From positions 1,057,356,432 through 1,057,420,431 of the forward strand of contig NC_064614.1 in the NCBI RefSeq assembly GCF_023898315.1: DNA of 64,000 nucleotides, read 5' to 3'. The notes beneath the pieces are model-generated. The model saw nothing but the letters and a program-made list of their open reading frames with translations, was not told the DNA's origin and did no database searches. Origin of the DNA: Schistocerca nitens. Lineage: Eukaryota > Arthropoda > Insecta > Orthoptera > Acrididae. Numbering within the stretch: position 1 is the stretch's first letter; each line of letters starts with the position of its first letter. Shown here in pieces: positions 53,403 through 64,000 of the stretch. Made by a program: the position numbers and the translations under genes.

Positions 53403-54300
53403 AAAGAAGCTCTTTTGGGAGGGGTGGCGTAATTCGCCGCCAAGTGCAACATTTATGAAAGAATGTTTCGGGTTGTTGTTTTGTCGATTGCGCACGTTGC
53501 AACTGCCAATTATGCACAAGCATTGAAGTGTACATAATTATAGTAAACTAATTTCATTTCTCTTTTTGTTGTAGAAGCACACTGTACACTAGTTTTCCGT
53601 GCTACCAAAGGATTGTTTTGTAGTTGCAAGTGGCCTGCGCTCTTTACCAGTCAACAGGATAATGCATAGCATATTCTGGCTCTGGTCCTGGTCCTGCAAT
53701 GTTTAATTGAAGTGGATGTCCTGCTAAAAATTTCCGAACTTAAGTTTCCGAGGGTGTTTTATTCCTTTATTCTTACTCTTATTGTTACCAATTTCCAATG
53801 ATCAGTAGTGGCTTATTGATGACAGCATATTTTTCTTAAATTGGAGTTCCCCCCCCCCTCCCCCCTCCACGAGATTTGTTTCAGTGTTGTAATGTCTTAC
53901 TCATGTATTGTTTGATGTAGGAGTTGAACGAAATTGTTCCCTTTTAAAAAATAACAGTACGTTAATAGTTCCTCCATGATTGTATCATTCTGTTGTTATT
54001 TTTGCTGGGACTTAGTCCTGTATGTTCTGGTTTTTAAAGACTAATTTCGTTACTGAGCTGACGTTTTATCAGTGTACATCTTTTGAGTGCCAAGTAATGA
54101 AAGATTTACTGTAATAAGTCTGCCTAGACTGAAGGTTCAGCACCTTTCCTTGCCAACCTGCTCAATTGATTTGAAACTTCAAACCAATTGAGTATTTCAA
54201 ATAGAAGCAGTGAGCGGAATTACTCTGGAAAGGTTGCATTTCTTGACATGGAATAGTTAATATACATATTAAGGGTAAGAATTCCAGGTTATTGTCTAAT
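53403..54300. other. no recognisable gene
   Basis: AT-rich with a pyrimidine tract (CCCCCCCCTCCCCCCTCC) at about 53850-53868. Confidence 0.4.
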
Positions 54301-54307
54301 TGCCGTG

Positions 54308-54855
54308 TGTGTTTGCAGTTACGTTGCCATGACTTCTAGGACCGTATTGGGATTGGAATATTTGAGGAAGGCTCCTCTACAAAATGAGTCATGCATTCGA
54401 GGTGAAGCGGACAAAGCCAATGTGACCGAAGTGAGCCAGCATTTGCGGGGCGTATTTGACGCGCCGATCCACATCACAGCAAGCGGGGTCCCAGAGGTGA
54501 GTACCTCATGCAACGCGTGCCTTCCCTTGCTCTGTGTACGATGAAGTCCATTCTCTAGATTAATTTGCCCCTCCCTCACTCTCTCCCCTATCCCGAACAG
54601 GCCGCGCAAGGCCCAACGGTACTGACCAATCGCCGCGTCATCCTCTGTAGGCTAGCGTCTATGGGGATGGAGGTGCATGTGATCAGCACGCCGCTCTCCC
54701 GGCCGTTGTCAGTTTGCGTGACCAGAGCCTCTACTTCTAAGTCAAGTAGCTCCTCAATTGGCCTCAGAAGTGCTGAGTGCATCCCGCTTGCTAACAACGC
54801 TCGGCAGACGCGAATGGGCACCCATCCAAGTGCCAACCAGTCCCAAATTCGGTGA
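54308..54855 (+). pseudogene. unassigned coding-like block, part 1
   Basis: After TTTGCAG, a frame from 54329 reads MTSRTVLGLEYLRKAPLQNE, then ANVTEVSQHLRGVF and IHITASGVPE. It can be read as ending at a GAGGTGAGTA splice-donor-like site near 54495. 54600 follows an acceptor-like CCCGAACAG and reads AAQGPTVLTNRRVILCRLAS, continuing to a stop at 54853. GC content is higher than in the surroundings. I do not recognise the family. It could be a host gene remnant, a retroelement gag or an old viral insertion. Confidence 0.3.
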
Positions 54856-54867
54856 TCTGAAGGGAAC

Positions 54868-54892
54868 CGGTATTACCACAGCGGTAATACCG
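54868..54892. other. perfect 10-bp hairpin
   Basis: CGGTATTACC and GGTAATACCG are separated by ACAGC. It is a stable stem in the middle of the coding-like block. Confidence 0.8.
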
Positions 54893-54973
54893 TTGACTAA
54901 ATCTGTGCCTGCACCTTCACAAATTGGCTTCTGGCACCAACAGCACCAGATACAACATTGCTTTGCATTTACA

Positions 54974-55432
54974 ACATGGAGATCTTAGACGTTTCAGAGA
55001 CCTTCATATGGAAACTACACGCTATCACATTAACACTTACAAAAATGGTTCAAATGGCTCCAAGCACTGTGGGACTTAACATCTGAGGTCATCAGTCCTC
55101 TAGACTTAGAACTACTTAAACCTAACCAAGGACATCACAAACATCCATGCCCTTGACAGGATTCGTACCTGCGACCGTAGCAGCAGCACGGTTCCCGACT
55201 GAAGCGCCTAGTACCGCTCGGTCACAGCGGCCGGCACTTACACCTGTATTTAAAATATTCACGGTGGGTACTCCTCCCACCACCGCGTTAACAGCGGCTT
55301 CTACTATTTCTTTGGACGTTTCCGCACAGTTCCACAATCATTACTTAACTCTTAGCGGATGCCAATGTCGTTGTTGTAACGGAACGTTTGAACTTGCTCA
55401 TTTGAAATGGTATACCCACCCCATTCTGTAAC
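54974..55432 (+). pseudogene. unassigned coding-like block, part 2, split by a SINE
   Basis: A frame from ATG at 54976 (MEILDVSETFIWKLH) enters the SINE at 55042. The same frame resumes after it with PVFKIFTVGTPPTTALTAAS, HYLTLSGCQCRCCNGTFELA, HLKWYTHP and a stop at 55430. With the SINE and one target copy left out, the frame stays open. A rival frame upstream of the SINE is also open, so the correct reading is uncertain. No domain is recognised. Confidence 0.3.
55042..55234 (-). repeat. tRNA-derived SINE with 8-bp target duplication
   Basis: Minus-strand copy. CACTTACA lies at 55034-55041 and 55235-55242. It sits inside the coding-like block. Confidence 0.92.
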
Positions 55433-55522
55433 TGTCAGCACGGAGCTCCATGACGTCGCCTCTACTTTGTCGAATCAGCCAGTCGGAGGCCGTGTTTCGG
55501 CGTCCTCAGCTTTGTATCATGA

Positions 55523-55981
55523 GTGTTCTGTGGTGCCCAATGCTGTGGAGTTCCGTCATTATGCCTCTATTTCCGTTATGAGGATTTATATGTTGTGGTC
55601 CACTGTTTATATTTCGTTCCCACCGACATACATGAATCTGATGCCACTGGCTCCTGTAATTTAACTGCAAGTGACTATAGGGATTCTCTTTACGGATGGG
55701 CGGGTACCCCGGATGATATGTATAATCATTATGATTTCACAACACCTGATAAGATTGCGGTCCATCCTGTCCGTATTCACTTGTGGTTTGATTGCTGTCC
55801 GGAATGCGGCGTCCTGCTCTTGACATGTTGTCCACCGTTAGGCGCATTATTGTCACCGCGGCCGTCTGAAATCACATACGGCGACCCTCCATTGTCGGAA
55901 CCACAGTTAGCACCCACCCGATTCACATTTATTGAACCCAGAACTTATAAAAATATTCTAACTCATGATCCGGTACCGTAA
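55523..55981 (+). pseudogene. unassigned coding-like block, part 3
   Basis: An open frame of 152 codons. The likely real part begins around YEDLYVVVHCLYFVPTDIHE and runs through DSLYGWAGTPDDMYNHYDFT to FDCCPECGVLLLTCCPPLGA, where clustered cysteines could bind metal. It ends YKNILTHDPVP with a stop. The frame upstream is shifted. Composition and residue use look like a real protein, but I cannot name a family. Confidence 0.35.
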
Positions 55982-56080
55982 TTAACTTTTCCCGAACACT
56001 GACAGATACCTTCGCCTCTAAGATACTCAGAAAATCTTTTTTAGCTGTAGGATAGAATAATTACAGGATCTGTTGAATGA

Positions 56081-57000
56081 ATGACTGCAAAATATTGGTT
56101 GAAAGTAAATCGATGTAAGATGAAAGAAATGCGAAGTAGCAGAAATAGTAACAGCGAGAAGCTTAACATCACAATAGGTGATCACAAAGTAGATGAAGTT
56201 ATGGAAGTCTGCTCCCTAGGCAGCAAAATATCTCATGAAGGACGGAGGAAGGAAGACGTGAAAAGCATAACAGCACTGGCAGAAAGGGCATTGTTGACCA
56301 AGAGAGGTCTGTTGGTATCAAACACAGGACTTAATTTGAGGAAAAAATTTCTGAGAATGTACGTTTAGAGAACAGCACTGTATGGTAGAAAAACATGGAC
56401 TGTGGTAAAATTGGAACAGAAGGGAATCGAAACATTTGAGTTTGGTGCCGGCCCGAGTGGCCGAGCGGTTCTAGGCGCTACAGTCTGGAACCGCGCGACC
56501 GCTACGGTCACAGGTTCGAATCCTGCCTCGGGCATGGATGTGTGTGATGTCCTTAGGTTAGTTAGGTTTAAGTAGTTCTAAGTTCTAGGGGACTGATGAC
56601 CTCAGTAGTTAAGTCCCATAGTGCTCAGAGCCATTTGAACCATTTTTTTGAGATGTGGTGCTACAGAAGGCTGTCGAAAATTAGGTGGACTGATAACGTA
56701 AGAAATGAGGAGGTCGTCTGGAGAACTTGCAAGGAAAAATGTATATGGTGTTCACTGACAAGAAGAAGGGACAGGATAATAGGACATCTACATCAGGGAA
56801 CAACTTAAATGGTACTAGAGGGAGCTGTAGAGGGTAAGAACTGCAGAGGAAAACAGAGATTGGATTACGTTCAGCAAATAATTCAGGACATAGGTTGCAA
56901 GAGCTACTCTGAAGCGGCTGGCTCTGAAGAGGCTGGCGAAGGAGAGGAATTGTTGGCGGGCCCCATCAGACCAGTCAAAAGACTGATGACAAAAAAAAAG
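56081..57000 (+). pseudogene. LINE C-terminal region (RTE-like type), split by a SINE
   Basis: From 56081: KYWLKVNRCKMKEMRSSRNS, NITIGDHKVDEVMEVCSLGS (usually F-YLGS), KISHEGRRKEDVKSITALAE and LLTKRGLL, the RT thumb region. A stop at 56366-56368 is followed by TALYGRKTWTV and ETFEFG. After the SINE the same order continues with MWCYRRLSKIRWTDNVRNEE and RRRDRIIGHL, the family's C-terminal motifs. The frame resumes if the SINE and one target copy are skipped. It ends at 56980-57000 with AAAAGACTGATGAC and a short A run, a normal 3' end. The copy is dead through stops and 5' truncation. Confidence 0.8.
56441..56646 (+). repeat. full-length tRNA-derived SINE inside the LINE
   Basis: Plus-strand copy from GCCGGCCCGAGTGGCCGAGC to GAGCCATTTGAACC plus a T run. 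TTTGAG lies at 56435-56440 and 56647-56652, a short duplication. LINE similarity continues across it. Confidence 0.93.
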
Positions 57001-57079
57001 GGTCGTCCCAATAGCCTGTCTTGTTAATTTACCTCGCAAAATATTTACTTCGATTATCCTGTTTGGGGTTGCAGACTTT

Positions 57080-57290
57080 CAGGTTGATCCCCTGCATACA
57101 CAGCCGTTCCTAATCGTATACTGACCAGTATTTGGCCAAGAAAGCATTTTCAAACTGTTCAGAAGTAGTATAATTTTCAGCCCCTTCGGTCACCCAATAG
57201 GGTCTGTTGCCCTGAATATGTGCTGCAAAGAACTGGATGTTCTGTTCTTTGTTCCGTGAAATCAGTAACATGTTCCACAAAATCAATTGG
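57080..57290 (-). pseudogene. gypsy-like gag scrap
   Basis: The minus strand reads EQNIQFFAAHIQGNRPYWVT, EGAENYYTSEQFENAFLAKY and WSVYD. This is the gag pattern F-x-x-x-FL-x-KYWS seen also at 12580-12630. It is a short remnant only. Confidence 0.45.
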
Positions 57291-60126
57291 GGAGGGGGGG
57301 AAGGAATTTTATTTACTATATGAAAAAATCGTTCGATACAAAAATGTAACGTTTCCCTCTTCCATTAAGGTAAAATCTTAGTAGTACAGACAGGGCTCGA
57401 CTGGGACAGACAGCAGGTGTGCCAGAGCCCTTTTTGACGGAACTATCGATGGAGCGGGGAGGGCACAAGGGCAGATACCCGCGGTTTGCCTGTCTGGACA
57501 TGTTTCATAGAACTGCACTGGGTGTCCCGCGAAATTACCGCTTGCAGGGACCCACGTATTTTGAAGGCGAAAAGCAAGTTTTTGTAATCGATTTCTTGTG
57601 TTAATTGTGTCTTTGTTTCATTAGACAGGAGACTGGGTGTTTTTTTCTTTGCGTATGACACTTAAGACGTTAGGAACAGTGGTTGATTTGTAAATCAGGT
57701 AGTTGGTTCTGTTATGGTTGAGCTTACCCTCAAAAGGGGTTACGTTCCCGTAACAGTGTTTTCAACTAATCAGGAACGTGAACTGACAAACCTTTTAACC
57801 CGTTCTGCTGACACACTTCGAACTGTCACCAAAAGAGGTACGAAAATCGACTTTTGAGCTTACTATGAAATACGATTTGAAGTGACCGGCTACTGCGGAT
57901 GAAAGAGGAATGGTTGGTGAAGAATGATTCGTTATTAAGAGGAATCCTGAACTATCTGCTCTTGCAGTTTAAGCAATAAGTCTCTCAGGGGCAACAAGCT
58001 ACAACAAAACAAATGTAGAGGCTTTCTAGGGCAATTTATGAGTTGTTATGGACAGACACAGTACGAACCGCAGGGCACTTATAATACTGAAGACATGGAC
58101 AACTATTCAAAAACCTGGTAAAGCCGTAGAAAAACGTGGCTCGTGAGACATAGGAGACGTTACCTCAGCTGAACAAGTCACCTTAACCATTGTCTTCGCA
58201 GCAGAAGCCTTAAGGAATGCGATTTCACCCTTATTTACATTTCCTAGTGTTCGATGCTGCTGTATACTACTATGGTTGTGTTAGGGACGGATTCGTAGGC
58301 TCCATTGAGAGATCAAACCCATCGGGATGGATGCAAGACGTAACATGTATTGTATTTCTCAAACATTTCAAAAAGCATACCAGCACTTCTCCGAATCAAA
58401 CTCTTAATTGTGTTGAATAGGCACTCCTTACACGTTCATATTAACACTCTGAATTTCTGTAAAGTCAACGAAATGACTTTACCATCGTTTTCTCCTTCCT
58501 GTGATGGATGGGTACGAAGTCATACGGGAAAAACCATGAGTATATATTATATTCCAGGGACCATATAAATTTCTGTACCACTAGCGTTGACACAACAGTG
58601 CATTTAAACCTAATTTTCCTAAAACGGTACTTTATCCCTTCAATCGCAGTCAATTCGGAGAAAGTGACTTTGTGCCCTCATTCGTAACTTACAGACCATA
58701 CCTTTACGATGAAACACGAACATTCTCCCCTTCATTAATGAATGATCCTCTGACTACTCCTTGTAGCTCTAATAATAAGAATATTTGACCAATGCCATCG
58801 GCCCCTGAGCATTCCTTGCCTGATTTTCCGCTACAACAAATGCAAAGCACTTCTCATATAAATGATAAATCGAGGTCGCGAAACTAAAAGATCCACAGTT
58901 TACATAGACACGATTGAAAGAGAAGCTATCATCTAAGAATATGAAGAGAAACAGGCAAGAGAAGGCCAAGCAGACGAAGGACAAAGGAGAAACAACGAAA
59001 AGAAAGCATTTCTACCGGAAGATGGGTTTTTCTGCGTTCTTTGTCTGACACAGAATACTGTAAGTAGGCCCGGATAAACATAGCTTCAGTACCAACTTAG
59101 AGTGCACAGATGGTGGTTGGTATAATATTTTCCATAGCTGCAACGGGTCTGATTCTAGATTTGATCGCAATGAACTGTTCATTTTCAGTTTGCGAAATAC
59201 AGGAGCAGACTTCCTTTTCATTTTCTCTTACGTTGATGGCTTATTTTCTACAAAGACATATTTTCCTATATTGTGGATTTACATCCAAACTTAGGTTTTT
59301 ATTCGATCTTCAGGAGGATGACAAGCTCATGGGTGCTGAACGGCGATGTTATCATCGTTATCCTCAGTTTTGATATGGAGATATTTTCTCTTTTTTGTTT
59401 GTTATTGGCTGTAGATAATTTGTAATGTTGAAGATAGTTATATGATAATTAAGAATATGTTTCCAAAGAGCCTTAGCAAAAAGTGGATATACCACTGAAT
59501 TCAAATCATATCTGAGTATTCTTTATGTACGTCACTACGAACCTCAGCCAGTCACAACTTCTCGTGGCATGGAATCGGGCGTGACAAAATAATACTTTAT
59601 CGGGAACTGCTACTGTGAAATAACTATTATGTCTAGGAATAAACCTTCCTTATTCACACGTAAACAGATGTACACACACCGGCATTTATCTCCCACCCTG
59701 CTGGCATTCTTCAGTTACTGTACGACGTTCAGCTACTAAGGAAGATAAAAAAATACAAACTGTCTGTCACATACTTCCTCGAGTTTTCGAGTAAAGCTTG
59801 AGTGTGATGGCAATGGAATGTACGATATCCAGATTCGCTTCGTGGTGAGATATGTTATCTATCTGCTGCTCAAACCGTCTTATTTTCGGGAGATACCACT
59901 TATACTAGCACGACACGTATCATGTTTGTTTGTCAAGCTTATTATGAGCGTATTACGTCACTTGCATACCTGCATCCTTTCTCAGTTGCTGGATGAATCT
60001 TTGTTACTATGCGGCAAAAGTATGCAGCTATCCTTTCCCATTGAACAAAAAGGTTTTATTAAATTTGCAGTAAGAAGTCTTCAACCTTGCATCTCACCTT
60101 TTCCTCGTCACGTCGTAATAGGCATA
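57291..60126. other. no recognisable gene
   Basis: 2.8 kb with a G-rich run near 57289-57301 and only short frames. Nothing with a motif on either strand. Confidence 0.45.
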
Positions 60127-61256
60127 TACGAGGCATGTTTTTTAAGTAAACCGTTTTGAAATTTAAAAAAGACGTGCTAAGATATCTCAATAATTTTATT
60201 TTTAGATGAAAGTCTGTATCTAAATCCACGCACTGACGCCATTACAGTCTGATTCTTCCTTGTTTACGTTGTGTACTGAGTGTTTAAGATGCCTCCGATA
60301 ATCGTAAGTCTCGTCGACTGTGAAGTACGGGCTGTTATAAGATTTCTTAGTGCTAAAGGCCTAAAAGAGATCGATATTCATCGTGAGATCTGTGCAGTTT
60401 ACGGAGAAAACATTATGAGTGATGGAATGGTAAGAAAGTGGGTGAGAGCATTTAAAGATGGCCGTACAAAGGTGCAAGATGAACAACGGAGTGGGCGTCC
60501 TTCGGTCGGTAATGAAAGTTTGGTGCAGGAAGTGGACAATAAGTTGAGAGAAAACAGGCGCTTTACGATTTCCTCCTTGCGGGATGACTTTCCTAATGTT
60601 TCTCGTAGTGTTTTGTATGGTACTGTGACCGAGCATTTGAATTACCGAAAATTGTGTGCACGTCGGGTACCGAAAATGTTGACGGGTGTGCACAAAACCA
60701 AACGTTTAGACGGTGCACTGACTTTCCTTGAGCGGTACCACAACGCCGGTGATGATTTCTTAAGCCAAATTCTTAAGGGCGATGAAACATGGGTGGCCTA
60801 CGTCACACCAGAATCAACAGCCCATGGAAGTTGAGCAAGGGCATCGTTTTGCTGCAAGACAATGCCCGTCCGCATGTGGCGAATCAGACCAAAGATCTCA
60901 TCACATCTTTTCGATGGGAAACTCTAGATCACCCGCCGTACAGCCCCGATCTTTCGCCCAGTGACTACCATCTGTTCCTGCACTTGAAGAAACACGTCGG
61001 CGGTCAGCGTCATCAAGACGCTGACGAAGTCAAAACAGTGGTGATGCAGTGGTTAACAAGTCAGGTGGCAGACTTCTATGAGGAGGGTATTCAAAAACTG
61101 GTACAACATTATGACAAGTGCCTCAATATTGACGGAAATTATGTAGAAAAGTAGATTAAGGTACAGGCTTTCATGTAAAAATAAAATTATTGAGATATCT
61201 TAGCACGTCTTTTTCTTAATTTCAAAACGGTACTTACTTAAAAAACACGCCTCGTA
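60127..61256 (+). mobile_element. mariner element (DD34D type), internally deleted
   Basis: TA at 60127-60128 and 61255-61256. Inverted termini of about 80 bp start CGAGGC-x-TGTTTTTTAAGTAA and extend through GACGTGCTAAGATATCTCAA. The two arms differ by a few small changes. At 1,130 bp it is about 200 bp short of a full mariner. Confidence 0.94.
60289..61154 (+). pseudogene. mariner transposase with an internal deletion
   Basis: From MPPIIVSLVDCEVRAVIRFL at 60289 the frame is open to 60834. It holds HTH 1, the WVRAFKDGR-x-x-x-DE-x-RSGRPS linker, HTH 2, LTGVHKTKRLDGALTFLERY and the first Asp in GDETWVAYVTPES. Then a deletion (an estimated 60-70 codons) shifts the frame. 60832-61154 resumes in another frame with KGIVLLQDNARPHVANQTK (second Asp), YSPDLSPSDYHLF (third Asp, 34 residues later) and the C-terminal tail. 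Apart from the deletion the gene is undamaged, so this is a recent internally deleted copy. Confidence 0.93.
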
Positions 61257-61700
61257 TGTACATTTCTGGGCACTAAAACTGTAGAACCATGTAGAAGGCA
61301 TATAAACATTAGATTACCATGAGATATATTAGATGCTTGAATGAGCAGATGATCAGCATTTCAGGGCAACAATACGGTGCACTTATTACTAAAGCCATCT
61401 AAATTCTGCATGTAAGGAAGGATTACACAGTGAGTTGCTCACCCAATAATCACATAAAAAAGTTTGTGAGATGACAGTGGAATCATTGTGGCCTTTCGAC
61501 ACTGTCGTTTATCTTTCATAATAATGTTGCTCACGTTAGTCCCTATCACACGACTCTAGTGCGAATATGGCATTCATTGGTTTAGGAGTGAAATAATCAG
61601 CTCCACACAAAATGTCACTGCCCCCATGCGACTAGCTCCCAAGAGGGCAGTGCAGAATCGTGTAGCCACGTCCCAGGAGATGGGTTTATTAAAAACGAGA
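61257..61700. other. no recognisable gene
   Basis: AT-rich spacer. Confidence 0.4.
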
Positions 61701-61739
61701 CAAGTCCACACAAACAGAGCGATGATCTAAAGTGCCGCG

Positions 61740-62210
61740 GACTGTCAACATGGCGACAAACGTCGTCATTTTCCTGGACCACCGATGCCGGCAGATATTT
61801 GCTCAATGACAACACTGGAAACAGGAATGTCACCACGTCTTCTTTTCAGACGAGTTCCACTTCGTCGTATGGCTGCTGACATGACGGTATGGACACCTGG
61901 TCTCAGCGACTGTGTCGTTCAACCTAATGCAAGACCTCATGTTGTTAGTGCCCTCCTGACTCTTTCGACACAGTGGGTATTCCATTATTTCCTTTTCCAA
62001 CATGCACTCTAAATGTCTCATCCACTGAAAGCCGTTGGTCATGCTTTTCCCAGAGATGGTATACCACTTCTCACCAGCCACTATGGTAGATGAATTCTAT
62101 CATACAGTTGAAGCAGAACGTGACGATGCACCCATATCTGTAATTCGAGCTACGTTAGACTCAGTCCCAGTCAGGATACAGCCACTGATTGTTCTAGAGA
62201 TATCAGCTCA
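61740..62210 (+). pseudogene. Tc1-like transposase relic
   Basis: Broken frames read ECHHVFFSDEFHFVVW (first Asp motif; usually VVFSDESRF), VVQPNARPHVVSALLTLS (second motif with QQD changed to VQP), and, at about 62095-62190, TVEAERDDAPISVIRATLDS then VPVRIQPLIV, the C-terminal part. The third catalytic region is not legible. Old and inactive. Terminal repeats were not found. Confidence 0.6.
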
Positions 62211-62740
62211 GTGTATTAGATTTTTCACCATGCATACTCCAAATCCGGGGATTAATAAAGTATCAACGTATTCGTAACACAAAATAAGTTCGTATATTAA
62301 GAATCACAACTACAGCCCACGATGCTTACATTATGATAGCTGGACGAGGAAAGACAAATGCGAGCAGCCACGCTTCACCTACCTCCTCTCTAAAAAATCT
62401 GAAGCTGCACATTCTTTTGCTACGCAGATAACGAAAATATGAACATCGGCTCTTAGGTAGGAAATCTTTACACGAAATCTCACACAAAAAATAATTTTTT
62501 AGAAAGGAGGTATTTCACTGTCCACCTGAATAATATTAAAGTTTATCGTGTTTAAAATGAGGATAGTACACAGGAAATGTGCTTTAGGTATTTTTAGTGG
62601 AGTCAGAAACATGAGCACATCAAATAATTTTAATAATTTAAAGATCATAAGGTTATAGGATAAACAACATGTGAGGGAGTAGTCTTCCACACCTCATCGA
62701 AAGGAGGTCCAAATTTAAAAAAAACAAACTCACATTATTA
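62211..62740. other. no recognisable gene
   Basis: AT-rich. Leads into the pol fragment. Confidence 0.4.
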
Positions 62741-62829
62741 TTGGATGTTCCCTAAGTAGTTGCATTTGTAGGTGAGTAAGAGGAAGTAAATGTGGTAAAC
62801 ACAAGCCAGAGCAATAGCATTGCAATATC

Positions 62830-64000
62830 TGAAGAAGCTGAAGTATTTCGAGATGAAATTTGTAACTAAATAAATGGTATCACTAGCTTGGAACACAAGG
62901 AAGCAAAAATTCTGACTGAGCGATTAGAGAAATATAAGGAAGTTTTCGCCGGAAAACTGGATGCCATAAAGGGAAAAATGTACAAAATTAAAATAAGAAG
63001 CCATAAACGTTTTTTATGCTCCCTTATCTGTACCACAAGCAAGGAAGGAGGCAGCCAAAAAGGAGCTGTTAGGCATGCTAGCACCTGGAGTTCTACAAAG
63101 AGCAGTTGCGAGAAAGAACGGAAAAATGAGGCTTGTCCACAAACCCAATAACATTTTTGATCGCCCAGAAAAAACTGACGAGCTGCAGCAAATGTTCAAA
63201 GAAGCAAAGCTTTTTACTAGTCTTCTTCTAACCTCTGCATATCAAGTACTACTGGATCCGAAATTAAGGTAGTAAATTGTGTTTGTGTATGACAGATGTT
63301 GTTACTAATACAGAATGTTATAATTTGGATTGAATGTGTCTATGTCAACCCTTATTAAAACACTTGACTAAGTACTAGGTGAAAATTCACGGAAGAAAAT
63401 TATATTGTATATAGATGATATTCTGTAAGCCAGCGAAACATTTGGAGAATATTTCAAAACGTCGGAAAAAATGTTTGACAGGTGAGCACTTGCGGGTGTG
63501 AGACTGAGAATCAGAAATAATAAACTGGGTGTGGGTGACATGAAATAAAATTCTGACACTCATAACTGAACTTGAACGAGTCAAAAGCAAACCGATAAGG
63601 AAGTTCCATCCATCAATAGAGAATAGTTAAACATCTTTTTCAGTTTGTGTATATTCTGTCTTCATCGTGTTGGCTATTAAATATTGAACTGTAGGAATCT
63701 CCATGGGGTATTGAAGAAGAGCAATGCATAGTCATGGAGGGATTAAAAACAGTTTATGCTGCACCAACATTGTTGCCCCCTTGATCTGTATAAAACACTC
63801 GATTTGGGTTGTGATGCGTCGGATTTCAGATTCGTAATAAAATTCTACAAGAACGGCGAGATAGCTGGTAACGCAGTAATAAAAACAATAGGATTAAGAA
63901 GCCGTATGTTAATGCAGCATGAACAAAAATACTCGGGAATCATCAAATAGGAGGCGCTGTTAGTAGTATTCGGCTTTGCATAATTCTGATAGTAAGTGGC
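62830..64000 (+). pseudogene. gypsy-like pol relic: RT to RNase H, runs off the window
   Basis: 62888-63000 reads LEHKEAKILTERLEKYKEVF (the linker before RT). 63075-63272 reads LQRAVARKNGKMRLVHKPNN and TDELQQMFKEAKLFTSLLLT, then SAYQVLLDP, the RT palm motif A region (usually F-SKLDL-SGY-Q), with the catalytic Asp replaced by Leu. Around 63400 a shifted frame shows the IDDIL of the YVDD-type box. 63756-63950 reads LDLGCDASDFRFVIKFYKNG and then SRMLMQHEQKYSGIIK, the RNase H start with DAS kept. Frame changes separate all parts. It could belong to the same family as the gag/protease at 11.5-15 kb, but this is not shown. Confidence 0.7.

Noticed and set aside
59110-59373. Hydrophobic 87-codon frame as a membrane protein
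   Set aside because: The hydrophobicity follows from T-rich DNA, and an overlapping frame on the other strand is equally long.

Overview
This window looks like intergenic or intronic DNA from a large, repeat-rich insect genome, most likely a grasshopper or locust (Orthoptera, Schistocerca-like). The evidence is AT-rich sequence, no convincing multi-exon host gene, and many copies of tRNA-derived SINEs and Tc1/mariner elements of types I recall as abundant in that genus. The species call is from memory of repeat families, not from a search. Almost everything recognisable is mobile DNA, often nested.

Layout. 0-6.6 kb: a gypsy-like pol relic (-), a Penelope-like RT/GIY-YIG relic, a Tc1 relic, SINEs, a transposase N-terminus split by a SINE, a DUF7869-like fragment and a MITE. 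7.8-9.0 kb: a Tc1 relic holding a SINE. 11-16.4 kb: a gypsy-like gag/protease interrupted by two non-LTR retrotransposon fragments. 16.5-20.3 kb: mariner relics, one with long terminal inverted repeats inside an older repeat, and tRNA-like repeats. 21.5-23.1 kb: SINEs, a gypsy pol fragment and a LINE RT relic. 23.1-31.8 kb: a coherent but badly broken endogenous-retrovirus-like element (LTR, gag, integrase tail, env, LTR). It is filled with a palindromic tRNA-like element, a LINE fragment, and a Tc1 relic that itself holds a DD41D mariner-like element. 31.9-36.0 kb: two near-identical, apparently intact Tc1 elements in inverted orientation. 37-45 kb: a diverged inverted repeat family, a MULE-like transposase relic, and a third intact Tc1 inserted in a (TA)n microsatellite. 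45.6-49.3 kb: a deleted piggyBac element, a DUF7869-like fragment with a possible exon upstream, and a Tc1 relic with two in-frame stops. 49.9-53.4 kb: tRNA-like SINEs and a long foldback hairpin. 54.3-56 kb: an unassigned coding-like block. 56.1-57.3 kb: a LINE C-terminus split by a SINE, and a gag scrap. 60.1-61.3 kb: a deleted DD34D mariner. 61.7-62.3 kb: a Tc1 relic. 62.8-64 kb: gypsy-like RT/RNase H running off the window.

Functionally, only the three Tc1 copies have uninterrupted transposases with a complete catalytic triad; everything else is decayed. No host pathway, operon or CRISPR-like system is visible. The most unusual items are the foldback hairpin (51.1-51.5 kb), a 94-bp duplicated segment lodged between TA tracts next to a Tc1 whose two terminal bases are both changed, the short D-E spacing of the intact Tc1 transposases, and the unassigned coding-like block at 54.3-56 kb.
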